Assembly (NCBI GenBank): GCA_030638325.1
Contig: DAOWEV010000123.1
Location: forward strand, 1 to 5,493
DNA: 5,493 nt
DNA from: Bacteroidales bacterium
GTDB lineage: Bacteria; Bacteroidota; Bacteroidia; Bacteroidales; JAGOPY01
Direction of reading: 5' to 3'
In this document: positions 1 to 5,493 of the stretch, in pieces
Layout of the letters: every line of letters begins with the position of its first letter
Position numbering within the stretch: position 1 is the first letter of the stretch
Notes under the pieces: model-generated
Seen by the model: only the letters and a program-made list of their open reading frames with translations
What the model was told of the DNA's origin: nothing
The model's database searches: none
Position numbers and translations under genes: made by a program

Positions 1-68
1 AGTATCGATAGCCAAAATCTGCGCCTCGCCTGTTCCCTGTTAGACTGTTCTTCATTTTGTTCTTTCAT
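1..68 (-). CDS. Start of an unidentified protein gene, running off the left edge
   Basis: An ATG on the minus strand at 68-66 opens a frame that stays open to base 1 (22 codons plus two bases). An AAAGGTG Shine-Dalgarno-like site lies at 80-74, five bases before the ATG, which supports this as a real start. The visible N-terminus is very hydrophilic (MKEQNEEQSNREQ), then turns basic (ARRR) and then hydrophobic (FWLSI). That pattern would fit a short cytoplasmic head just before a first membrane helix under the positive-inside rule, but too little is visible to be sure. It sits 19 bases downstream of the 88-279 frame and probably shares its transcript. No function can be assigned. Confidence 0.5.
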   Translation of the reverse strand, partial: MKEQNEEQSNREQARRRFWLSI

Positions 69-87
69 TTTTTCACCTTTTTGTTAT

Positions 88-279
88 TTACCTAATTTTA
101 TTTATAAATTCTGCTAATTCGTCGAATGAATCAAACCATAGTGCCTTAATCCCCATATCCTCGAATATCTGAGTTTTAGCCTCCTGGTCCTGGTCAAAAA
201 CCATGTACAGGGCCAGCTCTCTTGATTTCCAAGCTTTATTTATTGATTCTAACTGATCTGTATAAGGCGTATAAAGCAA
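88..279 (-). pseudogene. Short open frame, probably the 3' end of a truncated gene
   Basis: The frame is open from 312 down to a TAA at 90-88. The sequence looks protein-like: a hydrophobic strand (ALYMVF), an acidic helix, a second strand (GIKALWF), then a helix (DSFDELAEFINKI). This is an alternating beta-alpha order typical of the end of a Rossmann-like or receiver-like fold. There is no ATG near the beginning. The only candidate start is TTG at 279-277, with AGGA directly abutting it, which is poor spacing for a ribosome site. The in-frame stop TAG at 315-313 closes the frame upstream. A promoter lies just upstream (376-406), so a plausible history is loss of the 5' part of a gene with the promoter kept. 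It could instead be a genuine 63-residue protein started at TTG. I do not recognise the family. Confidence 0.4.
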
Positions 280-375
280 TCCTTTTATTTGACAAAACTT
301 TTTAACCCGGCACTATTTATAAAACTTTCAATAATTGTTTTTTGAATCAAGAAAAATACGACTAGTAAGTGTGAC

Positions 376-406
376 CAAAGATAACACATTTGGAGAGGAA
401 AGTCAA
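376..406 (-). promoter_or_regulatory. Bacteroidota-type promoter, minus strand
   Basis: Read on the minus strand, TTGAC (406-402) is followed by 18 bases and then TATCTTTG (383-376). This fits the Bacteroidota primary sigma pattern of TTG/TTTG near -33 and TAnnTTTG near -7. Transcription would start near 370 and run through the 88-279 frame into the gene at 68-1. It has the same element spacing as the plus-strand site at 675-705. Confidence 0.5.
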
Positions 407-674
407 GCATAAATTTCTTGAATTTTTACAGAAAACTACTAAGAGACAGCTATTCTCCTGTTCACTACTCACGTTTCATGCTTTCACTTAGATCGAAATC
501 AGTGGCATATGGAGATGAGGCAGGAGTCTCGCCCCGGAATTCGGCATGCAATTTTCGCCGCTCCGCCGTTGGCAGATTGCAAGTATTGAGTCTCCCGAAT
601 TAAAAATCCTCACTTATAAAATGATCTTTTAGGATTTGAATTGAATCCATTTAGTAATTTTTATGCTCAAATAC
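407..674. other. Gene-free stretch with a GC-rich island at 511-600
   Basis: I see no convincing gene here. A 61-codon plus-strand frame (418-603) starts at TTG without a ribosome site, and its composition is not protein-like. Bases 511-600 are about 57% G+C by count, against about 23% in the following 90 bases, so the island is compositionally foreign to its surroundings. It contains an imperfect direct repeat, GAGTCTCGCCCCGGAATT at 524-541 and GAGTCTCCCGAATT at 588-601. GCAAT (548-552) is complementary to ATTGC (576-580) and could close an imperfect stem. It may be a dispersed repeat or a remnant of inserted DNA. Bases 604-648 hold short inverted repeats, described under findings. Confidence 0.45.
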
Positions 675-705
675 TTGACAAATCAAGTAAATTTTACTAT
701 ATTTG
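675..705 (+). promoter_or_regulatory. Bacteroidota-type promoter upstream of the regulator remnant
   Basis: TTGAC at 675-679, 18 bases, then TATATTTG at 698-705, matching TTG-N20-TAnnTTTG. The predicted start near 711-713 leaves a leader of about 50 bases before the ATG at 763. The next base after TTGAC is A, so it also reads as a good TTGACA box, with 17 bases to TATATT. This promoter may now drive only a broken gene and the structured element behind it. Confidence 0.55.
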
Positions 706-762
706 TTATTTATAAATACCATCCTCCGTATTTAATCAATAATATTATCAGATCCAAACCAA

Positions 763-990
763 ATGATCAGGTCAATATTAGCTGACACGGTAAATGATGA
801 TATCCTTTCACTGGAAAGTATGCTTTCTAAAGATTTTCCAAATATTCATATTTGTGGCAAGGCTGTAACCAGGAGATGGACCATCATTTTTGACTGCAAT
901 CAACAATGTAAAAATCCACCCTCTGAGAAGGTGGCAGGGAAGGAGGGAATACTGGAAGAATGGAAAAATGGAAGGATGGAACCGCGATAG
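763..990 (+). pseudogene. Truncated response-regulator gene (receiver domain N-terminus only)
   Basis: The first ~34 residues (763-864) read like the opening of a response-regulator receiver domain of the kind fused to LytTR DNA-binding domains. They show beta-1 (MIRSILAD), helix-1 (DDILSLESMLSKDFP), then beta-2 (IHICGKA). Intact family members carry an acidic pair after beta-1, usually DD or DE. Here the second residue is Thr (D8-T9), so the metal-binding site is already damaged. After GKA the similarity stops. The remaining 41 codons are low in hydrophobic strands and run through the hairpin at 916-934 and into the 8-bp repeat array. The phosphoacceptor Asp, the rest of the receiver and the whole output domain are missing, since the full gene would be roughly 230-250 codons. 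No clear Shine-Dalgarno precedes the ATG, which is common in this phylum. Most likely this is a deletion remnant. A functional short protein is unlikely. Confidence 0.6.
916..934. repeat. CCACC...GGTGG hairpin, copy 1
   Basis: CCACCCTCTGAGAAGGTGG is a near-palindrome: outer CCACC/GGTGG pair, one C-A mismatch, then TCT/AGA around a central G. A second version at 1097-1115 matches it at 16 of 19 bases. It is not followed by a T-run on the plus strand, but on the minus strand the flanking AAAAA at 910-914 becomes a T-run, so it could terminate minus-strand transcription. It may be an old terminator of the broken regulator gene. Confidence 0.4.
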
Positions 991-1062
991 CTTGCGGGAT
1001 GGGAAAATTGTTCCTTTCAAAGACCCGAACGGGGGCCAATTCTAATATTCCAACATTCCAAT
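946..1062. repeat. Inverted pair of 8-bp tandem arrays with an internal hairpin
   Basis: From 946 to 981 there are four successive 8-bp units that all begin GGAA and end in T (starts at 946, 954, 962, 970), plus a half unit at 978. From 1039 to 1062 there are three 8-bp units of the form ATTCYAAY (starts at 1039, 1047, 1055), which is the opposite orientation of the same motif. For example GGAATACTGGAA (946-957) is complementary to TTCCAACATTCC (1048-1059) at 10 of 12 positions. Between the arms, CCGCGA/TTGCGG (982-987 with 992-997) forms a 6-bp stem with one G-T wobble and a TAGC loop, and CCC-GAAC-GGG lies at 1024-1033. The whole could fold as a long stem. No open frame fits it. It may be a dispersed intergenic repeat or a small structured RNA. 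Confidence 0.45.
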
Positions 1063-1096
1063 AATTTTCATCATGTATAACAAAAAAGGAACATAA

Positions 1097-1121
1097 CCAC
1101 CATCACAGAAGGTGGATTTTT
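1097..1121 (+). terminator. Possible weak intrinsic terminator (CCACC...GGTGG hairpin, copy 2)
   Basis: CCACC (1097-1101), a 9-base loop, GGTGG (1111-1115), then ATTTTT. The five-base stem is short and the loop large, so termination would be modest. It lies about 50 bases before the large gene and would reduce read-through from the promoter at 675-705. Its sequence is nearly the same as the hairpin at 916-934. Confidence 0.35.
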
Positions 1122-1151
1122 AATTCAAATTAAATTTAGTGTTTTGTCATT

Positions 1152-1159
1152 AAAGGAGG
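1152..1159 (+). promoter_or_regulatory. Ribosome binding site that fixes the start of the large gene
   Basis: AAAGGAGG is followed by eight bases and ATG at 1168. The same frame is open further upstream to a TTG at 1144, but using that TTG would place this near-perfect site inside the coding sequence, so ATG 1168 is preferred. Confidence 0.85.
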
Positions 1160-1167
1160 ATATCAAA

Positions 1168-4100
1168 ATGATAAAAAAAAGAAAAGTGTTCAGTATATTC
1201 GGGAAAGTGGTTGGAAAGGAAACAGGACAGGGAATACCAAACCTGAAGGTAAAAGCATTTGACAAAGACCTGTTTTTTGATGATCTTTTGGGAGAAGTAA
1301 CCACTGATAGAAACGGTAATTTTGAAATCATATATGATAAAGATGATTTCCGGGAACTGTTCTTTGATAATAAACCGGATATCTATATCAAAGTTAAAAC
1401 CGCTGAAGGAGAAGAGATTTATTCGACAAAAGATAAAGTCAGATACAGGGCCGGGAAAACTGAAGAATTCATCGTTCCCATTCCTTCAGATATATATTTT
1501 TACCCGGTATGGAAATTTGAGGTTTCGGTACTTCGTCCGGAAGATATGCTCAAACTGGACTTCAGGTTTATCAATCTAAAACTTAAAGATGAAAAACTTC
1601 TTGTCCTTGATAAGATGAAAACTGCATATATGGTGGTTGAATTCCCTCCGCAGAATATTGCTGAGGAGGCTTTTTTTGAGGCCGATAATGATAATTTCCC
1701 GATAAAAGATGATGATGATCCTGATTACGATCCAACTGACAGCAAAAGCAGTGAAACACCATATTATCCTTGCAAATCACGGATATCCGAAAACAGCCGC
1801 CTTGTATTTATAGTTCCAAAAGATGCTGAAATAGACTATTCTACCGAAGGCCTGCTTGAAGCATGCAGTAAATATGACCTGAAAGTAGCGCCAACCGCTC
1901 CTCCTCCCCTCATGTTCCTTATGACTGATGTAAAAGTCCATGACTTACTCCAGCGGGTAGATATGCTAAAATATATTGATCAGGAAACCATCACACTTAA
2001 AAAGGCAGATGCCAAAATGTCCGGTGAAGATTTACATCTTACCTCTGGTGATGGTAATTCCATGAATGCAGAAATTGCTCAAAAATGGAGTGCACGCACA
2101 ACCATGAAAAAGTACCTTCCCCAAGTCTATGATGATGAGATCAGACTTCAGATTGCTAAGTTATTCTGGGAGGCAACATTTCAGGTCATGAAACCCAAAC
2201 TAAAAAAGCCAACAGGGTTGGAAACCAGTATTGAAGCTCCGTTCAGGCTTATTATTTCACCCAATAAATATGCTGCATGGGCACATGAATCCCAGCCGGT
2301 TATCTCTCCTTCTACAAAACGATATGAACTCTGGCATACCCGATATGCATTGAGACTTGACAACAAGATAAACGAAGAAGACCACAGGCTCAGGACAATC
2401 CGTGCCATCTGGGCACGGGATTATGGTTTTAATCATGAGTATCCGGAATACCCTCCCGATCATTATCCTCAGAATTTATACGATAATCCATTCAGAATGT
2501 CACTGGATGCATTCGACCGGCATAATTTCGTACATCTTTCTGCCAATAACTATATTGCAAACTTTCTGCCGCTTCCTGTTAATGTAAAGCGTTTGATGCT
2601 CACATCACTCGGGGCTTGGATGAATGTACGCGGGGCCTGGGAGCCACCTTCAATGTTATCTGTTGAGGAATGGAGACACCGCGGTACCATGGGACGTGAC
2701 CATTATGTGCGTGTAGTTTACAAGGGTTATCTTTTTCCATTCGGCCACAGAGCTTCGCTGGTTAAGGTTACCGAACGGAAATTTCATCCTCAGATTAGTT
2801 TCCTTCTTCTGGCAACGAAACAATATTTTGCTCAGAAGATGGACTTACAGCTTCGAACTCTGAAAAAGAGGTCTCAGCCGGAGGTCTCTTCATTTATGAA
2901 TGATATAAATGAAAACTTTGAGAAAGAGATATATGGACTTGTTGATTCTATTGAAGGAAAGTCACAACGTGAGATAGATCTGCTTATCAAAAAAAGTAAG
3001 CAAAAATTCAATGAAAAGACTTCTGCAATAATCAAATCCGCTGATGAAAAATTGGGTAAAGAATTTACTTCGCTTGCCCAAAGTGCCAAAGATGAATATC
3101 AGTTTAATATCGATTCTGTTATTAAGGAAATTGCAGCCCGTTATTACCCGGATGTACCCGGGAATATTGCCTATCTGCGACAACGCATGTATATCGTCGT
3201 AAGAGAGCCGGAAAGGATCTTTGTGAACAATACCGGCTTAAGAAACAACAACAATCACTCTTACGACCTACAGTTCCCTTTCTGGAATGTTCAGATCACA
3301 ACGCTGGTTACACCTAACCTGGATAAACCGGAAGATAGTGACATCGATGGCAAAGGGCAATCTCTTTTCTGGCCAATGGTAGGAAATAAGGATTTTCAGT
3401 TTCATTTCATTCTAAAAGATTATGCAGAAAATGAGGTTGGATTTACTGCACCTCTGATCTTCATTGAACAAACAGAATTGAATTATTTTGACAGTCAGGG
3501 CAAGGCTGATCAAACATTATACGATCCCGTTAGAGACATACTAAAAGACCATGTCCGGGAACAATATAACATCAAGGTAGAACCTGATATCAACGGCCAA
3601 TCAGTTATGTATGCCGACAGCGCTCATGATCCCGGGAAAACCACCCTTGAAACGAAATCCATGGTCTTTAGTGCAGAAATTCCCGAAAATGTGAGTGATA
3701 TTGCAACCATGAAACAAAACCTTGGGGATCAGGATATTCCTCCATTCTATCCCATAATTTCAAAGGCAAATGTAATCATCCCCTCCATAAAACACCTCGC
3801 CGGCAATAATGAAATAATAGAAATAGAATATGATGACACATTCCTGATTTATGGATTTGATGATAATCATAATAAAGGAGAGGTTTTCGTTGACCTTACA
3901 GGTGGATTGAAGCTTGATTTTAACAGCCAGGGAGATCGTGCCGGAGGCCTGGTGAAACCCAATATGGATATCCAGGGACTTTCGCGGTTGATGGGCCCGG
4001 TTGCCGGCAGTAACCTTACCGGCATCGCGAGTGGTAGCTTTGACCCTGAAGACTTTTTCGGTGCACTTGATGCAAAAATCTTCGGGGTTATTGATCTCTG

Positions 4101-5205
4101 GGATATAATCCAGGCGGTGCTGCCCTCTGAATTTAAGGGCAAGACCAAAAATGTCCCAAAACTGACCACAGATACAACTTCTGATAAACTTAAGGTTGAA
4201 TTAAAATGGGAACCCGAACTCAAGGATTGGAATAATCTGTTCATAGCCAGCAATGGCAGCAAGGATGCAGCACTTACCATACTGGGTCAATTGTCTGTTC
4301 AGTCCTCCGGAGAAGCAGATATGGATATTACGTGTGCGTTGACGAATTTTTCGATTGACCTGATCGGAAATATAGAGAGTTTTATAATTATCCATTTTGA
4401 TGATATCACATTCACATCCAAAGGTGGCAAAAAGGCTGATGTTGATGTAAATATTGCCGGAATTGAATTTGTAGGTGTCCTGGCATTTGTCGAAACGCTA
4501 AAAAACCTCATTCCGCTCGATGGTTTCAGTGATCCGCCCTCTTTAGATGTAACTGAAAAAGGGATCACTGCCGGGTTTTCACTGGGACTTCCCACTCTTG
4601 CCATTGGCGTTTTCAGTCTTGAGAATCTCAGCCTTGGCGCTTCTTTCACCATTCCTTTCATCAAAGATCCGCTGAGTGTCCGTTTCAACTTCTGTGACAG
4701 GCACAGCCAGTTCCTCCTGACCGTATCCATGTTTGGAGGAGGGGGGTTCTTTGCCATAACGCTTGATCCGAAAGGTGTACAGATCCTGGAAGCCGCATTC
4801 GAATTCGGCGCCAAGCTCTCTGTTAATTTTGGCGTAGCGAGCGGTGGAGTGTATGTTATGGCGGGGATTTACTTCAAAATGGAGATGAACCCGGACAAAG
4901 CAGAGCTCACCGGTTATTTCCGTTTAGGTGGTGAAGTAAGCGTGCTGGGAATTATCAGCGTTTCAATCGAACTATATCTTTCACTGATGTATGAGTTCAG
5001 TTCGGGTAAATGTGTCGGGAAAGCTACATTGACAATTGAAGTCGAGGTAATCTTTTTCAGCATTTGCGTTGAGATCAGCTGTGAGAAAAAATTCGCGGGT
5101 TCTGATGGGGATCCTACTTTCAAACAACTCATGGAGCCGTATTTTGATCCGGATACCGGAGAGGAAACAGATCCTTGGAAAATATATTGCCAGGCTTATG
5201 CATAG
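1168..5205 (+). CDS. Large multidomain protein, conserved but uncharacterised, with N-terminal transthyretin-like domain
   Basis: 1345 residues, intact, no signal peptide, so probably cytoplasmic. Residues 7-107 form a transthyretin/carboxypeptidase-regulatory-like beta-sandwich (TGQGIPNLKVKAFD, then TTDRNGNFEI). Residues 171-192 are an acidic Asp-rich linker. Residues 350-540 hold Trp/His/Arg-rich blocks: EAPFRLIISP (356-365), ELWHTR (387-392), NPFRMSLDAFDRH (440-452), SVEEWRHR (498-505) and GHRASLVKVTERKF (526-539). Residues ~551-660 are charged, helical and coiled-coil-like. The earlier fold appears to resume at AYLRQRMYIVVREPER (668-683). Residues ~1050-1310 are alternating hydrophobic/polar, Gly-rich beta strands (GGGGFF at 1190-1195, GVASGGVYVMAGIYF at 1222-1236). 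The end, DPWKIYCQAYA, is soluble in character. From memory, the central and C-terminal blocks resemble a large hypothetical protein of Streptomyces and other bacteria; I could not check this. I see no catalytic motif I can name. It is the first gene of an operon with the next one. A structural or scaffold role is a guess. Confidence 0.9.
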   Translation: MIKKRKVFSIFGKVVGKETGQGIPNLKVKAFDKDLFFDDLLGEVTTDRNGNFEIIYDKDDFRELFFDNKPDIYIKVKTAEGEEIYSTKDKVRYRAGKTEEFIVPIPSDIYFYPVWKFEVSVLRPEDMLKLDFRFINLKLKDEKLLVLDKMKTAYMVVEFPPQNIAEEAFFEADNDNFPIKDDDDPDYDPTDSKSSETPYYPCKSRISENSRLVFIVPKDAEIDYSTEGLLEACSKYDLKVAPTAPPPLMFLMTDVKVHDLLQRVDMLKYIDQETITLKKADAKMSGEDLHLTSGDGNSMNAEIAQKWSARTTMKKYLPQVYDDEIRLQIAKLFWEATFQVMKPKLKKPTGLETSIEAPFRLIISPNKYAAWAHESQPVISPSTKRYELWHTRYALRLDNKINEEDHRLRTIRAIWARDYGFNHEYPEYPPDHYPQNLYDNPFRMSLDAFDRHNFVHLSANNYIANFLPLPVNVKRLMLTSLGAWMNVRGAWEPPSMLSVEEWRHRGTMGRDHYVRVVYKGYLFPFGHRASLVKVTERKFHPQISFLLLATKQYFAQKMDLQLRTLKKRSQPEVSSFMNDINENFEKEIYGLVDSIEGKSQREIDLLIKKSKQKFNEKTSAIIKSADEKLGKEFTSLAQSAKDEYQFNIDSVIKEIAARYYPDVPGNIAYLRQRMYIVVREPERIFVNNTGLRNNNNHSYDLQFPFWNVQITTLVTPNLDKPEDSDIDGKGQSLFWPMVGNKDFQFHFILKDYAENEVGFTAPLIFIEQTELNYFDSQGKADQTLYDPVRDILKDHVREQYNIKVEPDINGQSVMYADSAHDPGKTTLETKSMVFSAEIPENVSDIATMKQNLGDQDIPPFYPIISKANVIIPSIKHLAGNNEIIEIEYDDTFLIYGFDDNHNKGEVFVDLTGGLKLDFNSQGDRAGGLVKPNMDIQGLSRLMGPVAGSNLTGIASGSFDPEDFFGALDAKIFGVIDLWDIIQAVLPSEFKGKTKNVPKLTTDTTSDKLKVELKWEPELKDWNNLFIASNGSKDAALTILGQLSVQSSGEADMDITCALTNFSIDLIGNIESFIIIHFDDITFTSKGGKKADVDVNIAGIEFVGVLAFVETLKNLIPLDGFSDPPSLDVTEKGITAGFSLGLPTLAIGVFSLENLSLGASFTIPFIKDPLSVRFNFCDRHSQFLLTVSMFGGGGFFAITLDPKGVQILEAAFEFGAKLSVNFGVASGGVYVMAGIYFKMEMNPDKAELTGYFRLGGEVSVLGIISVSIELYLSLMYEFSSGKCVGKATLTIEVEVIFFSICVEISCEKKFAGSDGDPTFKQLMEPYFDPDTGEETDPWKIYCQAYA

Positions 5206-5237
5206 ATCTGATTGCTTTGCTATCAAAACAATAAATT

Positions 5238-5245
5238 AAGGAAGG
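5238..5245 (+). promoter_or_regulatory. Ribosome binding site of the downstream partner gene
   Basis: AAGGAAGG followed by eight bases and ATG at 5254, the same spacing as for the large gene. The 48-base gap after the TAG at 5203-5205 shows no hairpin with a T-run, so the two genes are probably co-transcribed. Confidence 0.75.
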
Positions 5246-5253
5246 TTAAGAAA

Positions 5254-5493
5254 ATGAAAGAACAAAAAATCATATGGACAGTACTGCCGAACGGCACAGC
5301 TAAAACAGCTTCAGGTGATCCGGGTTTAAAGTTTTCGGTTTTTGTTTCACCAAGGCTTTTTACAGATGAAGGATTACCGGAACCTCAGCTTGATCAGTTT
5401 CCGGATTTTCTGAATTGGCCTGAAAAGGTGAAAAACATGAAGTTTGATGTTGAACTTGATAATGGAACAATTATTCAGGCTATTCCGGATAAG
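5254..5493 (+). CDS. Uncharacterised partner protein, N-terminal part only (IWTVLPNG start)
   Basis: ATG 5254 opens a frame of 80 codons that is still open at the window edge. The N-terminus contains IIWTVLPNG, followed by a strand ending SVFVSPRLF, a TDEG turn, then FPDFLNWPEKVKNMKFDVEL. This order suggests a beta-rich domain start, with Trp/Pro motifs. There is no signal peptide. From memory, proteins with an IWT(A/V)LPNG opening, a hydrophobic strand ending in (A/S)PRL and an FPDF..WP block occur next to homologues of the preceding gene in Streptomyces and other bacteria. I know of no experimental function. Strong ribosome site, short gap and same strand place it in an operon with the 1345-residue protein. 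The C-terminal part, and so any catalytic domain, is outside the window. Confidence 0.85.
   Translation, partial: MKEQKIIWTVLPNGTAKTASGDPGLKFSVFVSPRLFTDEGLPEPQLDQFPDFLNWPEKVKNMKFDVELDNGTIIQAIPDK

Noticed and set aside
418..603. Plus-strand open frame of 61 codons
   Set aside because: It starts at TTG without a ribosome site, has irregular composition and overlaps the GC-rich island. Frames on the opposite strand of the island are equally open, so openness is not evidence of coding.
808..1020. Minus-strand open frame of 70 codons over the regulator remnant and repeat array
   Set aside because: It reads through the 8-bp array as repeated Phe/His/Pro/Ser residues and through the hairpin, and shows no protein-like pattern.
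982..1035. Possible tRNA-like or stable RNA fold in the GC-rich stretch
   Set aside because: There are short stems but no T-loop TTCRANNC motif, no acceptor pairing and no anticodon arm.
946..1062. CRISPR-like array
   Set aside because: The units are 8 bp and directly abutting, with no 20-40 base repeats or unique spacers.
1116..1150. Possible promoter directly before the large gene
   Set aside because: TAAATTTA and TAGTGTTTTG only partly resemble TAnnTTTG, and no properly spaced TTG box is present, so I cannot support a specific site although the operon presumably has one.
1144..1167. Eight-codon upstream extension of the large gene from TTG 1144
   Set aside because: The strong AAAGGAGG site falls inside this extension and is ideally spaced for ATG 1168.
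4299..4814. Minus-strand open frame of 171 codons antisense to the large gene
   Set aside because: It is a shadow of the well-supported plus-strand gene, with Ser/Pro/Ile-rich low-quality sequence and no start signal. The same holds for the 137-codon frame at 3867-4280.

Overview
The window looks like a piece of a Bacteroidota chromosome. The DNA is AT-rich, and two promoter-like sites match the Bacteroidota form (TTG upstream, then TAnnTTTG about 20 bases on). The left-hand intergenic DNA also contains a broken response-regulator gene whose N-terminus resembles a LytTR-type regulator. The taxonomic call is inferred from these signals and protein style, not from a marker gene.

Layout. Bases 1-406 form a minus-strand unit. 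It has a promoter at 376-406, a short open frame at 88-279 with no convincing start (probably the 3' end of a truncated gene), and, 19 bases beyond it, the start of another gene that leaves the window at base 1. Bases 407-1150 hold no convincing intact gene. This stretch contains a GC-rich island (511-600), a plus-strand promoter (675-705), the first ~34 codons of a response-regulator receiver domain that then loses similarity (763-864), and a structured element made of 8-bp tandem units in inverted orientation (946-1062). Two near-identical CCACC...GGTGG hairpins flank that element, and the second one is followed by a T-run and may be a terminator.

The rest is a plus-strand operon. A 1345-residue protein (1168-5205) is followed after 48 bases by a second gene (5254 to the window end), of which 80 codons are visible. 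Both have strong Shine-Dalgarno sites with the same 8-base spacing. The large protein has no signal peptide. It begins with a transthyretin/carboxypeptidase-regulatory-like beta-sandwich and continues with a long region rich in Trp, His and Arg motifs. A charged helical segment interrupts this region, and the protein ends in about 260 residues of strongly alternating, Gly-rich beta strands. From memory, both proteins resemble an uncharacterised pair seen in Streptomyces and other bacteria (IWT(A/V)LPNG start in the small partner; FPFGHRASLVKVTERKF block in the large one). I know of no assigned function. This pair is the best candidate for an undescribed system here, probably a cytoplasmic multi-protein assembly whose other members lie to the right.
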